Under the pieces are notes generated by a model. The model ran no database searches, had not been told where the DNA came from, and saw only the letters and a list, made by a program, of their open reading frames with translations. Source: Solanum dulcamara (lineage: Eukaryota > Streptophyta > Magnoliopsida > Solanales > Solanaceae). From it: a stretch of DNA of 64,000 bases. This document shows, one piece after another, positions 47,608-59,224 of this stretch (position 1 is the first letter of the stretch; every line of letters begins with the position of its first letter). The stretch spans positions 23,163,740-23,227,739 of the forward strand of contig NC_077245.1 of the NCBI RefSeq assembly GCF_947179165.1. Reading direction: 5' to 3'. A program made the translations under genes and the position numbers.

Positions 47608-48470
47608 TGAGCCATGACGGGCCGGGTACGATATATGCATATGATGACTCCATGAAGGAAAGTAGAGAGTATGTAAAGCTTATTCTTTCTCTTCTTTTGG
47701 TATATCCTAGATGTACGTAAAAGATGATACAATCTCGGAGGAGAATCCATTCCTAAGTGTTTCTTACTCATCCTCTAATGTTGGAACTCTTTCAATAATT
47801 GAGCTATTGCTTCTTAAGTTTTTCTATACATTGGGAAGTAGTAAGTATGCAAAGCTAATCTTTCTTTCTTTTTGACTTAATCTTTATGAAACAAATAGAT
47901 GAAGTGTATACGATTCCAAGGAAGTTCCTCTTGTTAAAGCCACTATGATAGTCAACTTCTTGATTCCTAAAAAATATTTAATGATGACTTGATACGGGAA
48001 TATGATTCCAAAAGTTCCATTTTGACCTAATCCAAGTGGCAATCAAAAGGTACTTGACATGGCTCTTGTCTTGGTTTTTGAGTGATAATACATTTTTAGT
48101 ATTCCATCGAGTCTCAAATATGATCTAAAATGCATATGGTTACTCACTACTCTACTCATGTATACGGTAACCCTTCTATCACCAAGTTCTTGGCCGGGTA
48201 CATAATTGTACGCAGTTCACTGCATTATCCACTGAGTTCCTCACTAAAGGGCCAGGTACGCTATATAAGGAAATGATAATGCAATAACATGAACAACTCA
48301 CCGAGTCCCTCACTAGAGGGCCGAATACGTATGTATATATATGTGTATGATGATGTGATATGATAAGGTGGTAATGGTGCCAGACCCTATGATGGTCCTA
48401 CAGTTATAATTCACCGAGTCCCTCACTAGAGGGAGGCTAGGTACGTATGTATATATGATATATGGATCGG
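47608..48470. repeat. CACCGAGTCCCTCACTAGAGGG subrepeats
   Basis: Five dispersed copies, from 47608 on, of a unit with the core ACCGAGTCCCTCACTAGAGG, often followed by GGCCGxxTACG and a TATGTATATATATG tail. It is repeated once more in weak form at 48700 (CACCGAGTCCCCAAAATGGG). Confidence 0.75.
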
Positions 48471-48660
48471 ACCGAATGTTCCTCGGCATTAGTATATGAT
48501 ATCTGGATCAGACCGAATGTTCCTCGGCATTATTATATAATATGTGGATCGAACCGAACGTTCCTCAGCATTATTATATGATGTGTGAATCGGGTTGTAC
48601 GTTCCTCGGCATGTACTTACTATATACATGTATTGGGCTATACGTTCCACAATGCTAATA
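48468..48660. repeat. About 55-bp tandem repeat in the solo LTR
   Basis: Four to five units of GGATCGGACCGAATGTTCCT followed by CGGCATTAxTATATGATAT. The last units are more diverged (GGGCTATACGTTCC). Confidence 0.82.
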
Positions 48661-49824
48661 ATATATATGTGTATATGATGACAGAATAATGTAGATGGTA
48701 CACCGAGTCCCCAAAATGGGCCGGGCATAGTACATGATGATAATATGTATGACTTTCTTTTATAGGTTGCGAGTACGGTAAATGATTAAATGTTATACTT
48801 TCCCCTGCATCCCTATGCCAACTGTAATTTCCTTTTGATGTCTATGCTTTACATACTCAGTACATATATCGTACTAACCCCTCCTTTTTGGGGGGAGGGG
48901 GTCTGCGTTCATGTCCGCAGGTACAAATACACACTTTGGGGATACATCAGCGTAGGAGTTCCACTCAGCAATTCAGAAGTGCTCCATTGTACCAGAGCCT
49001 AATTTTAGTATTAACCCTCGATGTATATATTTATTTGTTCATGGGTACGACGGGGGTCCTGTTCTACCTTATGTTACTGTTCTTACTCTTAGAGGTCTGT
49101 AGATATGTATGTGAGTTGTGTATGGATTGTATATGCATGTATGTACAATGGTGCCTATGATAAGCCTCGCTGACTTATATGTTATCCTGCCTGTTGATGT
49201 GCTATAACTTAAACAGGGGACAAATTTATTTACAGATAGCAGGGATATACGTGAGTGCCCAGTTCGGGCACCCATCATGACCTACGGAGTTGGGTTGTGA
49301 TAGTTTCATTCTACCATATTACATACTCGTACATTCCACATACTGACGTCGATTAAACAATGTAGAGACAGGTTTTAGAGATCATGAACAGGCGCACCGT
49401 TGAGGATCTATTCACACTCAGCTTATTAGTGAGTCCTCTCCTACATTCAGAGGATACCACTTATGTTATTCTTGCTTTGAGCTTAGTCTTTTTATTCTGA
49501 TTTGAGGTATCTATGAACCTGCCATTGACACCATTTAGATAGTAATGATAGAGGCTTCATAGACTAAATTGTTGATGTATTGATTAGATATTGTATTTTG
49601 GCTAGTTTCATTCATACTAGTCTTGTTGATTGGATTTGATAGATTGCTGGCCTTTGGCCTTATTCTATAAGCTATCTATTTGATTATCATGTTGAATTAT
49701 TTTCATAATGACTTAATTCTTTCGCTGATAGAGTATTGATTGAATGAATGTGTGAACAGGCCTTGGAGACTAGCAATAGTCTCTGAGTTTCGGCCATGCC
49801 TAGGGTACTCTTCCGGAGTGTGAT

Positions 49825-50087
49825 AAAAATAGTTGTTCACTATAATCAATCAATGAGTTGCATAAAATATATCTTGAATCGTCAACTATTTCCCAAGGAG
49901 TTAGTCTTTCTCTACTTTGTAGTTTCTCATTAATGCCTAAATATAGTATGAAAGTCCACTTTGATAGTGTTGCATTATTGTATATTAACATTTTCCATTC
50001 TACCTTGTGAAACTCCCCTCTGATCTTCAGATATATTTTTTTATAGAGAAGAATAGCCATCTCACGATCTCCTCTTGCTCTTATCAT
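49825..50087 (-). pseudogene. LINE zf-RVT fragment
   Basis: The minus strand reads KIYLKIRGEFHKVEWKMLIY, then LSKWTFILYLGINEKLQSRE, LTPWEIVDDSRYILCNSLID and YSEQLF. This is the pattern of the zinc-binding end of plant LINE reverse transcriptases (PKWxFILWLA...RLxTKDRLxxWGI...CxLC...E..EHLFF). The first cysteine has become tyrosine (RYILC). It stops exactly at the LTR of element 2, so that element inserted here. Confidence 0.7.
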
Positions 50088-50550
50088 ATCTTTTTAGTAT
50101 TTTTTGATTTTGAGAATCTTCTGAACCATCTTTATGCAAGATGCCTGTTATACCTCCCATTTGACCCATTTTCATCAAACTACATATGTACCCACTGAAT
50201 TCACATTTTATCTTTCTTCTTATTAAGACTTCACAAATAATTTACATATAATTGTCTTATTCCATGTGATAATGTTCTAAAATTTTGCCCACCAGCAATT
50301 TTAGGCTAACACAGTGTTTCTCAGACAATCAATGCTTTCCTGAAAGTATCAACTCCTCCAGACTAGAGAAACTTCTAACATATTAGACTCTATAAATTGG
50401 ATCACCTTTTTTGGTATAATAAATATTTGAGCCCAAAAAAATTAGATTGAAAAAGTACACTTTTGATTACTTGAATCTTACCTAAATAGGATAGGAATCT
50501 AGCTGTCCAATTCTGAACTCTTCTCAGAATCACTTTTGAAAGAAGAAACT
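50088..50550. other. No recognisable feature
   Basis: AT-rich sequence without supported genes. It could be upstream LINE sequence on the minus strand, but no motif is readable. Confidence 0.4.
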
Positions 50551-50774
50551 AACTCCTAAATACAAGACACAGAGAACTTTAATAAAAAATATTTATAATT
50601 CTAAAAGTTAGCTATTGATCAACTGAATTTTTGCAAAAAAATAATCTTTTAAAGATAATCCAGTAACTCCTAAATGCAAGACACAAAGAACTCTAATAAA
50701 AATTATTTACAATTCTAAAAGTTAGCTATTGATAAACTGAATTTTTATAAAAAAATCTTTTAAAGATAATCCAG
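50551..50774. repeat. 114-bp tandem duplication
   Basis: Two adjacent copies starting AACTCCTAAATxCAAGACAC, with starts at 50551 and 50665. They differ at only a few bases and in short A-run length. Confidence 0.92.
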
Positions 50775-51187
50775 TTAACTGTTTTACTTCTACAATATTA
50801 TGAGACATATTTTCAATAAAAACAGAGGCAGACTTGATGATCACATTCCATGTGCAAGAGACTCAAGATTATCTAACCCAATTACACACAATGATACTTC
50901 TTTGAATATTAGTACTATAGTATTATTATATTTAGCATATTTTAATTGATCCATGTAGTTCATTCTTCGTCATTCAAGATGCATGTACGCTTAAGGAGTT
51001 TCTAAATCCTAACACACTTGGCCTTCAATGGGTGAACAATTAGCAATATTGAGTTGATGCATATATATTTCCAAATTTAAATTTAATCAGATTTCAATGT
51101 GAATATTAGACACTGGATGAAAACCCCTCAAAAATGTAGTACCTTCTACCCTGTGTCAAGTGATCAAATTCGTCACACCATGGGGCA

Positions 51188-53200
51188 CACATGTGACACC
51201 CAAAAAGGTTTTTTAGAAAATATTTAAAATTTTGATTTATCGTATCTTGATAGTAAGGGTATATTCTATTTTGCACTTTCTGAATGTGAACTTGACGACA
51301 TTGAAACTTGTTTGAAGTGTTATGGTGTAGTTATATAAACTACTCCTACTATGATTATCTTATTAAATTTATTAAATGGACTAGATATTTATAAAAGTGG
51401 GCAGCCTTTCTTTTTGTTATCATTTTATTTTATTTTATTACCCTCGGTTCTTATCCTCTCCATCACCCTTCCAATTTCGTTTTCTCCAAGAAAGAAAGAC
51501 ATCAAAACCTCTTTTCTCTCATAATATTCATTCACTAAATCAATCATCATGATTTTCCTTAGTTGAGCCCCAAACAACTCCACACAATTGAGGTAAGTTA
51601 CAAATCCATTTTTGGACTGGACTGCTGTTAGTGGTTTTAGCATAATTCTTTGTATAAAGCTTCATTTTAAATGACTCAAGATGTTCTAGAAAGATATTTC
51701 ATATTCTATTACTTTCGTTCAGGCTCCAAAACCCAATTTTTCTTATATTTACTTTTAAACTGGGTGGGGAAGTACAGGGCAGGTGCTGCCCAGAATTCTA
51801 TTTTGCAAACTCTACATGTACTGTTGTTAGTATTTTGAGCATATCTTTTTATACAGAACTGATGTAGAGTTGATTTGAATTTTTCCAAAACCCCGAGACA
51901 TATATCTATAATTTTCATTAAGTCCATAAAGTCTATTTTTACCATTTACTCTTTTGAAACTGAGCGATAATACAGGACAGTGGTACTGTCCAAATTTCCT
52001 ATTCTGACCGTTTGGGCTGATTTTCACCAATTTTCCTATTTAGTTTTGATGTGCTGAACCATTGAGCTTAAGTAGATATTTGATTGTGTATTTAAGGTAT
52101 ATATGCTCTTGTACAAGCCAAGAGAAATTATTTGACGAAGGAGGTTTTAGTTGGTCTATGGCGTAGACGATTCAAACTTCACAAATTATGGTAGAACTTA
52201 TGTTGTGGTAAAACACCAAGGTTTGTGTATAAACTCTTGTTACCTGCTAGTATATTTGAAAGCCTATCTTGTTATGTTTGTTATTTCTTGAAATCTGTAT
52301 TGTCATGTTGGTATATTTGGAAATTTGCAAGACACTTGTTTAACTCGCCCATTAGTACGGATTGCTCGATCACTTGACATTCTTGTGGACTTTGTCCTTC
52401 TTATGGCTATGACTTTGTCCCTATTGGCATGCCTCTTATTTTGGACCCTTTGCTATCTTGATTATAAATTTTTAATTCATCTTAAGTATGAAAGTTGTCA
52501 ATTTTAAGTATGAATTAGGAAGCCATTTTTAATATGGTTCTTGGTTCTCTTGATTATTGGGTTTACTCTTATTGATACAAGGCTCCGGTCCTTCTTGATA
52601 CTTGATCATGTTTGGTGTGACGGCATGACGTACATATTGGGCGAAACTTGATGCTAAATTTTGTAAATGTGCTTTTATGAATTATTGACACTTAAACTTT
52701 TACATATAGAACTTGATACTCGTGATATATTTGTTGGCTTGATTTATTTATTATGTGTACATTTGTGCTGCTCATTACTTGAGAAAAATAAATTAGAGAA
52801 CCTAAAGGCTTCAAACTTGTAGTTTTGCACCACTAAGCTTTATGCTTAGCGATAGTTGTTTCTATCGTAGGAAATGTCCGAGAAGATGCTTGAGGTTGGC
52901 CATTGGAGATAAAGTTTTGGGGAGCTTTAACGAAGATCACATTTGCATATAGGCATCTATATTTTGTAGTATTTTAGGACATATATATGATCTATGGGGT
53001 GCTTGTGTATATGTATTTATGTATTTATTTGTGAATATACTAAATTTACCTTTGGAGTTGAAATATTTGGATAAAGCATGAATTAGTTAACCTTGGGTAC
53101 TTATAAGTTGGTAATAGTTTATAGCATGAATTATAGTGATAAGGAATAATACATGGATGGCTAGTAAGTTAGTTTCTTAAATTATTTTGAAAAGTCGCCC
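51188..53200 (+). repeat. LTR-like stretch (possible solo or partial gypsy LTR)
   Basis: Begins TGTGACACCCAAAAAGG, a start typical of plant gypsy LTRs, after 400 bases of AT-rich DNA with nothing recognisable. Later parts (TTTATGCTTAGCGATAG, GAAATGTCCGAGAAGATGC) resemble gypsy LTR sequence I have seen, but I could not define the other end or a target duplication. No coding sequence. Confidence 0.35.
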
Positions 53201-53502
53201 CGTCCTAAATTAGAACTTTTATTTGATTTAATTGAGATCAAAGTATTTTAAACTAGCTAAAAACTTACACCTTTAACTATTTTTAAATGGACCAAATTTT
53301 ACTACTAGATTATATAAATATGCCTTAAGAGAAGTTCTTTTTAAATGTTACGAATTTTATATACGTTTTTTTAAGTACTAGCATCCTCCCTGGAGGATCG
53401 CTACAACACGAGATTGACCAAAGGGGATAATTAACAACAAATCTCCCAACCGAGAATGATAAACATGAAAACTTCCCAGTGCAAGAAAAAGTCTCAACAA
53501 GC

Positions 53503-53524
53503 ATATATATATATATATATATAT

Positions 53525-53585
<61 letters not shown>

Positions 53586-53589
53586 AAGA
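53503..53589. repeat. Compound microsatellite (TA)n-(GATA)n-(GA)n
   Basis: About twelve TA units, then ten GATA/TAGA units, then about twelve GA units, without interruption. The GATA block is typical of plant tetranucleotide repeats. A minus-strand frame through it gives a low-complexity peptide that is not a gene. Confidence 0.97.
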
Positions 53590-53670
53590 GTGAGTGTGTG
53601 TTATATCTCAATTACATTCGCATCAAACCAACCTACATAATGAAGGTTATTCCTTATTATATGCAAACCA

Positions 53671-53675
53671 ATATA
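53671..53675. repeat. Probable target duplication ATATA (left) of the copia element
   Basis: ATATA directly precedes the LTR edge here and directly follows the other LTR edge at 61601-61605. It is low-complexity, so chance agreement is possible. Confidence 0.55.
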
Positions 53676-55184
53676 AGTTAGATTATACTAGTCCACCACT
53701 ATGTCAATGGACTAGGTCCTTTGATAAAATGTAACTGCAAAAATAAATTAGGGAGTAAAGATAATGCACACGATTTTACGTGGAAAACCTCCTTGCTCAA
53801 GGAAGGAAAAATCACAACCTGTCCAACAGAATTTCACCAACCATTCTTCACTAAGATGTAAGAGCAAAGTAGTCTATTACAATCTATTGTAACTAGATAC
53901 TAACCTTCTCCACCCCTTGGCTTGCAATACCTCTATTACAAGACTTTGAGCCTAAGTAATATCTTTATTGCCCACTACCCCAGCAAACTCTAGTTGACAT
54001 AGACTTTGAACACTCCGATCAAGGCTAACATTAGCAATGACTCAGAAACTAAGCAATAAAACTATTGCCCACTATACCAACTATCTCTAGTTGACATAGA
54101 CTTCAAACACACCTTTCAAAGCTAACTCTAGCTATGAACTTGATGACAAGGAGTGTAATATAAAAGATAATACGAGTCCACCACTGTGTCAATGGACCAA
54201 GTCCCTTAACAAAAATGTAACTGCTAAAATGAACTAGGGAGTAAAGATAATGCACAAGAGTTTACATGGAAAACCGCCCTGCTCAAGAAAGAAAAAACCA
54301 CAACCTGTCCAATAGAATTTCACCAACCATTCTTCACTAAGATGCAAGAGCAAAGTAGTCTATTACAACCTATTATAACTAGACACTAACCCTTTCTACC
54401 CTTCAGCTTGCAATACCGCTATTACAAGACTTTATGCCTAAGCAATACCTTTATTGCCCACTACCCCAACTAACTCTAGTTGACGTAGACTTTAAATGCT
54501 CCGATCAAGAATAACTTTAGAAATAACTCAGGAACTAAGCAATAAAACTATTGCCCACTATACCAACTATCTCTAGTTGACATAGACTTCAAACACACCT
54601 TTCAAAGCTAACTCTAGCTATGAACTCTATGACCAGGAGTGTAATATGAGATGATCAAGGTTCCTTCATAGAATAAAAACTGATCTTACAATATTTTAAA
54701 AAAAAATATACAAAACTCAAAACCCAAATAAAGATGTTTCAACACTGAATCAGGTCCCTTTGAGTATGAGCAATGTTCTTCCTTGAAATGGCTTTTGCTT
54801 TGTGTATAGACTTGATTTGCAAAAGCTGATGTTGTTTTGTCATAATGTTGTCTTAATAAGAGAGACAACAAAACATAGGAGCATGCATGGTCGAGGTTTG
54901 CTGACATTTCTGTATCTCTACTATCGTGCCCACACCCACTGCAGCTTTTTACAGCTTTACCGCTGTAGTCCACTTTTTGTTCAGGATAGATATAACGCAT
55001 GGGACCAGGTCCCTCTATTTGTTCAATCATCAAACGCAATGTGCACCTCTACTGTTGTGCCCACTTACCCCTGTAGCTTTACAGCTGCACTTCCACTTTC
55101 TTTTTCTTGGGCCGACGTTACTCATAGATCAGGTTCCTCTACCAGGTCCATAGTTTGTTAAATCATCAAAACACAAATATAATA
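53676..55184 (-). repeat. 3' LTR of the copia element, with a 485-bp duplication
   Basis: Matches the 5' LTR (60567-61600) but repeats its 3' part: the block starting GTCCACCACT occurs at 53691 and again at 54176. Without the extra unit it is about 1.02 kb. The terminal TG/CA bases are mutated at both ends. Confidence 0.88.
53691..54660. repeat. 485-bp tandem duplication within the LTR
   Basis: Two units (53691-54175 and 54176-54660) share CAATGGAC, GTAAAGATAATGCACA, CAACCTGTCCAA and TTCACCAACCATTCTTCACT and agree at most positions. The 5' LTR has one unit. Confidence 0.9.
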
Positions 55185-55185
55185 T

Positions 55186-55203
55186 TTTTACCCTTTTTTG
55201 ATG
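55186..55203 (-). promoter_or_regulatory. Polypurine tract of the copia element
   Basis: The minus strand reads CATCAAAAAAGGGTAAAAA immediately before the 3' LTR. This is where plus-strand synthesis would start. Confidence 0.6.
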
Positions 55204-55318
55204 ATGACAAACTATATCAAATTTGTTCCCCCTTTTCAATTATTGTTACTAATTGTATATTCTCCATATCAATATCCATCTCATTTCTCCCATGTCCCTC
55301 TTTGCATCATTCATTATA

Positions 55319-55390
55319 CGATTGTTTGTTAAATCATCAAAACACAAGTATAAAATTTTCTCCCTTTTTGATGATGAAAAACTATTCCTC
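55319..55390. repeat. Duplicated LTR-edge/polypurine segment
   Basis: Repeats 55153-55215: GTTTGTTAAATCATCAAAAC, ACAAGTATAA, then CCCTTTTTGATGATGA. So the LTR start and purine tract exist twice, about 170 bases apart; the inner copy is a fragment. Confidence 0.8.
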
Positions 55391-55739
55391 CTATTAACAT
55401 TAACTTCTCCCTATCATATGGAGCAGATCCTTTGATCCGAACTGGATACCTTCATTAATACTTCTTTTCCCTTTTGGCATCTTAAAAAATTTAGAATAGT
55501 AAATCAAGTAAAATAATAAGCACTCACGGTAAATTCATGGCCACTAGGCAACACTAACATGAATGAATTAGCCAAGAACAAAAAAAGAAGAATAGTAGAC
55601 AAAGAGGAAAATTTTCATTCATAGTTCATTAGAATAACATCAAAAATATTGCATTAAAAAAATGCATAAGGGAACTGATCAGTTATACCCATAAGATAAC
55701 AAAGAAATATACTTTGATAGGAAGCAAAGAAAGCAGAAG

Positions 55740-56470
55740 GACTAGGAAGAGGTAGGATGAGGAAGAAGAGAATGGAGAACCATCATCAGACGCTCATTTT
55801 CAGTTGCATAACCATATAGCAATTGTTTGGTCAGGTCCTCTACTTTACAGTGAGACTCTTATTTTCAGCAGTTAAGGCATGAACTTGTGCCTTCAAATCA
55901 ACATTTTCGTTCTAAAAATTCTCATCCTAACTTGGTCCCTGAGTCAGGCCTTACTGCAAAATTGCTTTCAATTTAGCAATTTCATCATCACACCTTGCCA
56001 TTGCAACGATTATCTCCTCTAGATCTGCCTTCAACTTCTCTTGTTGTTCCAAAAAGTCTTGACGCCTGAGACTTTGCTTTGTTGCCCATTCTTTCCTCAA
56101 CACACTCACATTCAATGAGAGTGGTTAATAAGAAAGATTATTTCACTGTCCCTACAATCTTTTTGTCAAATTCATCTTGTAGTGGGCAAAGACCTTGTTC
56201 AAGAAAGAATTGTAGGTCAATCTATGTCTTCCATCCCTTGAACTCATTACCTTATGCATTAGAATGTCAAACATCGTGCTCATTGAGATTTGCCTTAGTA
56301 TTCTTGCTCATTTGAGTCAAACTCTGAACTACCCAATCTTTTTCAGCTGCTAGGATGATTTCTCTATCTCTCTTTTCTTCTGATAGGTCACCCTCAAGCA
56401 TACGTTTAGTTACATCTTCAGGAATAGGACCAGGTTGAGATTAGAGAGTTGTTTCTAAGAGAGGTTTTAA
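55740..56470 (-). pseudogene. Extra (env-like) region of the copia element, broken
   Basis: The minus strand has readable segments in several frames: IPEDVTKRMLEGDLSEEKRD, IILAAEKDWVVQSLTQMSKN, then a coiled-coil-like part with LKAQVHALTAENKSL. A region with coiled coil between RNase H and the 3' LTR is found in Sireviruses, where it is called env-like; its function is unsettled. Here stops and frameshifts prevent any product. This may instead be a captured gene fragment. Confidence 0.45.
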
Positions 56471-57039
56471 GATAGCCAAATATGAAATTGATGAAACTAC
56501 GAAAGGAATGAAGGTTGTCTTGGGAGAAGAAAGAAAATGAGTGAAGGACATCTCAAGTGAGGGAGAGATGGAGATTTGTTGCCAAAGAATAACTTTGAGG
56601 GAGAGGATGGTTTAAACATTGTAGGAATTTTGAGAGTTTTACACAGGAGAAATCAATGGGTGTCAAGAATGTGACAATACTTCTAAAAGGTAGGAGAAAA
56701 CACATGGCATTTTGAACAGTTCTCAAAGGCATTTAAAAAGGCAATAATTTTGATACTAACCTTTGATGAAGGACCTAGTCCCTCTTCAGAACTTTTGAAA
56801 GATTTGCCTTGAGTCTATCCCATTAACCTTTATTTCTTAGCTAGTCCACCATACGTGTATACCTACAAAAGGCATGAGACTGAATTTAGACCAAAAGAAG
56901 CATATTACTAATAAGGATACCTGTTCTCTAATCATAGTCAATGTGAGGGTTGAAAATATCAGCTAGGATAGCTCAATTCAACTTGATCAACCCTAACTTC
57001 AACATGTTTTTCTCAACCTAATCTCTGTTAAGAGTCTTT

Positions 57040-57310
57040 GTAAGGATGCCAGCCACTTGATCTTCAGTCTTGAAGAATTGCATGCAAATATATCCTTTGT
57101 CAACATTGTTCCTCAAAAAGTGATGCCTCATATCGATGTGCTTGGTTTTTCTTATGATGCATTGGATTCTTAGTCAGGTTCAATATATTGTTGTCATATA
57201 AGAGTGAGAAAATTTTGGTAATTGTCTCAAAATTCTCAAGTTGTTGTTTGATCCATAGGAGCTAAGCACAATATGATGCGGTTGCTACATATTCTGCCTT
57301 TTCCATGAAT
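57040..57310 (-). pseudogene. Copia RNase H fragment
   Basis: The minus strand reads KAEYVATASYCAQLLWIKQQ, LENFETITKIFSLLYDNN, ILNLTKNPMHHKKN. It matches the copia RNase H end (EAEYVAAxxCxxQLLWIKQQL...LCDNxSAxxxxKNPVxHxRTKHI). The CDN-type aspartate reads YDN. Confidence 0.82.
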
Positions 57311-57389
57311 AGATCCACTGAATTTTGCTTATTTTCCCCAAGAAATTAGAGAAGATGTGAGGAAATGAGCAATTTCTAAGTTGTTCTTT

Positions 57390-57860
57390 CTATCGACCAG
57401 GTCCCCTGTTTCAGTTCATAGAGAACTTTGTTAACTTTCAGCATATGATTGGGAAGATCACAATCTTCATCAATCTGGTGGTTGTTTCACATAAACTTTC
57501 TCATTCAGGTACCCATTTAGGAAGGTAATTTTCACATCTATCTGATATAATTTGAAGCCTATGAATATTGCAAAGGCAATGAGTATCTTGATAACCTCCA
57601 CCCTTTCCACAAAGGCAAAGAGTTTTATCTTAGTCAATGTATTCTTCCTGATTATACCCTTGAATCACCAGTCTGGATTTATTCCTTGTGATTATTTCAT
57701 TCTCATCAAGTTGTTTCTGTACACCAAACTGGTCCCTATGATGGTTTTGTCAGCTGAGCAGAAAACCAAGTGCCATACCTTGCTTCTTTCAAACTGATGC
57801 AGCTTTTCTTGCATGGAATTCACCCAATAAACAACTTTCAATATCTCTGGTTCAATGGAT
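57390..57860 (-). pseudogene. Copia reverse transcriptase, N-terminal half
   Basis: The minus strand reads WVNSMQEKLHQFERSKVWHL, IIGTSLVYRNN, VEVIKILIAFAIF, KLYQIDVKITFLNGYLNEKV, YVKQPPD and further KVNKVLYELKQG. These match RVT_2 motifs (ARLEAIRxLxAFA, QMDVKxAFLNGxLxEEVYVxQPPGF, KLxKALYGLKQAP). The sequence then jumps at about 57385 to non-RT sequence leading into RNase H, so the YVDD half is deleted. Confidence 0.85.
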
Positions 57861-58479
57861 TATATAAAGTCTGTAAATACAACCAAATTTCTAGTTTTGG
57901 ATCTGATATGCATTCCAGAATCCAAGGGAGAGATTAGATTATCTAAAAGTTGGGATGATCTATGTTTTTGGCATGTGTTCCTTACCAACTGCTGAATCTG
58001 ATCTACAACTTGTATATTTTCATCATCAGAGTCTATATTATCAGGCTGAACTGTATTATCTTGGTCAACATTGACTAGCAGATCAGGTCCCTCATTAGAT
58101 TCTTCATCTTTATCAGCTTTCTTAGGTTCATTTATTTCCTCAGGTTCATTATTCAGACCATTTCTCTAAATATAAAATAACTCTTCAATTGCAGAATCAT
58201 CCTTGTCTTCCAGATTCCTGATTAACCATATGTTGGTGATATAGCATGCAGTGTTGACAACTTCAACTCAGAAATTTTTGGAAGATCAACATCAACTAGC
58301 ATGGTTTTAGCAAGTCAACCAACATTCTATTTTTCATTTAAACCATGTTGATTTGTTGAGGAGTTATGGGATCTGAGAAGTTGTGACTTAATCAATGATC
58401 TGCATAGAATTTTTCCACATTTACATTTTTTGAATTCTGTTCCATGATCGACCTGGTCCCTGCAATTTTACTTTTCAGG

Positions 58480-58760
58480 TTCACCTGAATGTGCTTGACA
58501 AATGTCACCGGGACGTCAACTATTTCATCATTTTACTTTAGAAACATGATCCAAGTGAATTTTGAGAATTCATCAACAATAACCAAGATATATTTCTTCC
58601 CTAACTCCTTTACTTTGGATCTTCACTGGACCACACAGATCCATATGAATTAGCTCTAGGGTTCTGACTGTGCTTACTTGCTTCTTCTGCGTGAATGATG
58701 ATCTGGTTTACTTCCATTTGACACAAGCATAGCAAACTTCGTCATCAGTAAACTTCATCT
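58480..58760 (-). pseudogene. Copia integrase fragment
   Basis: The minus strand reads FTDDEVCYACVKWK, then (after a stop) TRSSFTQKKQVSTVRTLELI, HMDLCGPVKIQSK and KKYILVIVDEFS. It covers the zinc-binding cysteines (CxxC, here CYAC) and the first catalytic aspartate (HMDLCGPV) of the integrase core. The later DDE residues are in broken frames towards 58250. Confidence 0.78.
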
Positions 58761-58961
58761 TTGGCAATCCAAGGACCAGGTCCTTGGATATAAGCTTATT
58801 GAGCAAAAAGTACTAACATGGCCTAGCCTCTTGTGCCATAGTTCTGCATTCTCACTTTGGGCACTGAGACATATAATATCATCTCCTTCTACAGTGCTTA
58901 AATTCGCAACATACATGTTTTTGACCCCTTTAGCAATTAGAATCACTTCTTGAGAAGTCAA
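58755..58961 (-). pseudogene. Copia gag-pre-integrase domain
   Basis: Contains ELWHKRLGHVS, the zinc-ligand segment LWHxRLGHxS that opens the copia integrase module. Upstream it continues the protease reading frame with SQEVILIAKGVKNMYVANL. Confidence 0.82.
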
Positions 58962-59224
58962 ATTTGTAACAGTGCATTTTCTGACAAAAATCTAACTTCA
59001 TTTTCTTTGTCACAAATTTGAGACACACTCAATATACTGTATTTCAGACCATTCGCATTATACACATTTTCAATTGAGTGTTCCAATGAATTTCCAATTC
59101 TTCCAATTCCAAGAATGTAACCTTTTTTACCATTTCCAAATGAGACACCTCCACCTTGAAATGCCTTGAGTGAGATGAAGCTTTCAACATATCTAGTCAT
59201 ATGCTTTGAGCAGCCACTTTCCAT
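58958..59224 (-). pseudogene. Copia protease region
   Basis: Reads ESGCSKHMTRYVESFISLKA, where DSGCSxHMTG is usual: the catalytic aspartate is replaced by glutamate and a stop precedes the methionine. It continues GGGVSFGNGKKGYILGIG and GLKYSILSVSQICDKENEV, typical of the protease to pre-integrase part of copia. Confidence 0.82.

Larger units (their letters stand above)
45673..49302. mobile_element. 3.6-kb solo LTR nested in the LTR of element 2
   Basis: Ends TGTTACACCCC and GGGTTGTGATA, flanked by identical GTTTC at 45668-45672 and 49303-49307. The other LTR copy has an empty site near 40572. 3630 bp, unusually long for one LTR. It has CTTAAG-rich sequence at its start, repeats at 47290-47900 and subrepeats at 47608-48730. 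No internal domain or primer site, so its direction cannot be fixed. Gypsy-type by its ends. Confidence 0.85.
40212..49824 (+). mobile_element. Noncoding long-LTR (LARD-like) element 2, 5'-truncated
   Basis: Truncated 5' LTR (40212-41101), primer site, internal domain without coding capacity (41102-44241) and 3' LTR (44242-49824) holding a nested solo LTR. The internal domain aligns in blocks with that of element 1, although the LTRs differ, so both belong to one larger noncoding family. The 5' LTR lacks about 1.08 kb of its start. The right side abuts a LINE fragment. Confidence 0.78.
44242..49824 (+). repeat. 3' LTR of noncoding element 2 (with nested solo LTR)
   Basis: Starts TGTTATATCCTAAAAATTAC and ends GTGTGATA (expected TGACA). 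Without the nested solo LTR and its duplication it is about 1.95 kb. Confidence 0.82.

Noticed and set aside
54686..55161. Frames of 117-119 codons on both strands
   Set aside because: They lie inside the copia LTR; a similar one recurs in the other LTR (61061-61393). LTR sequence, not a gene.
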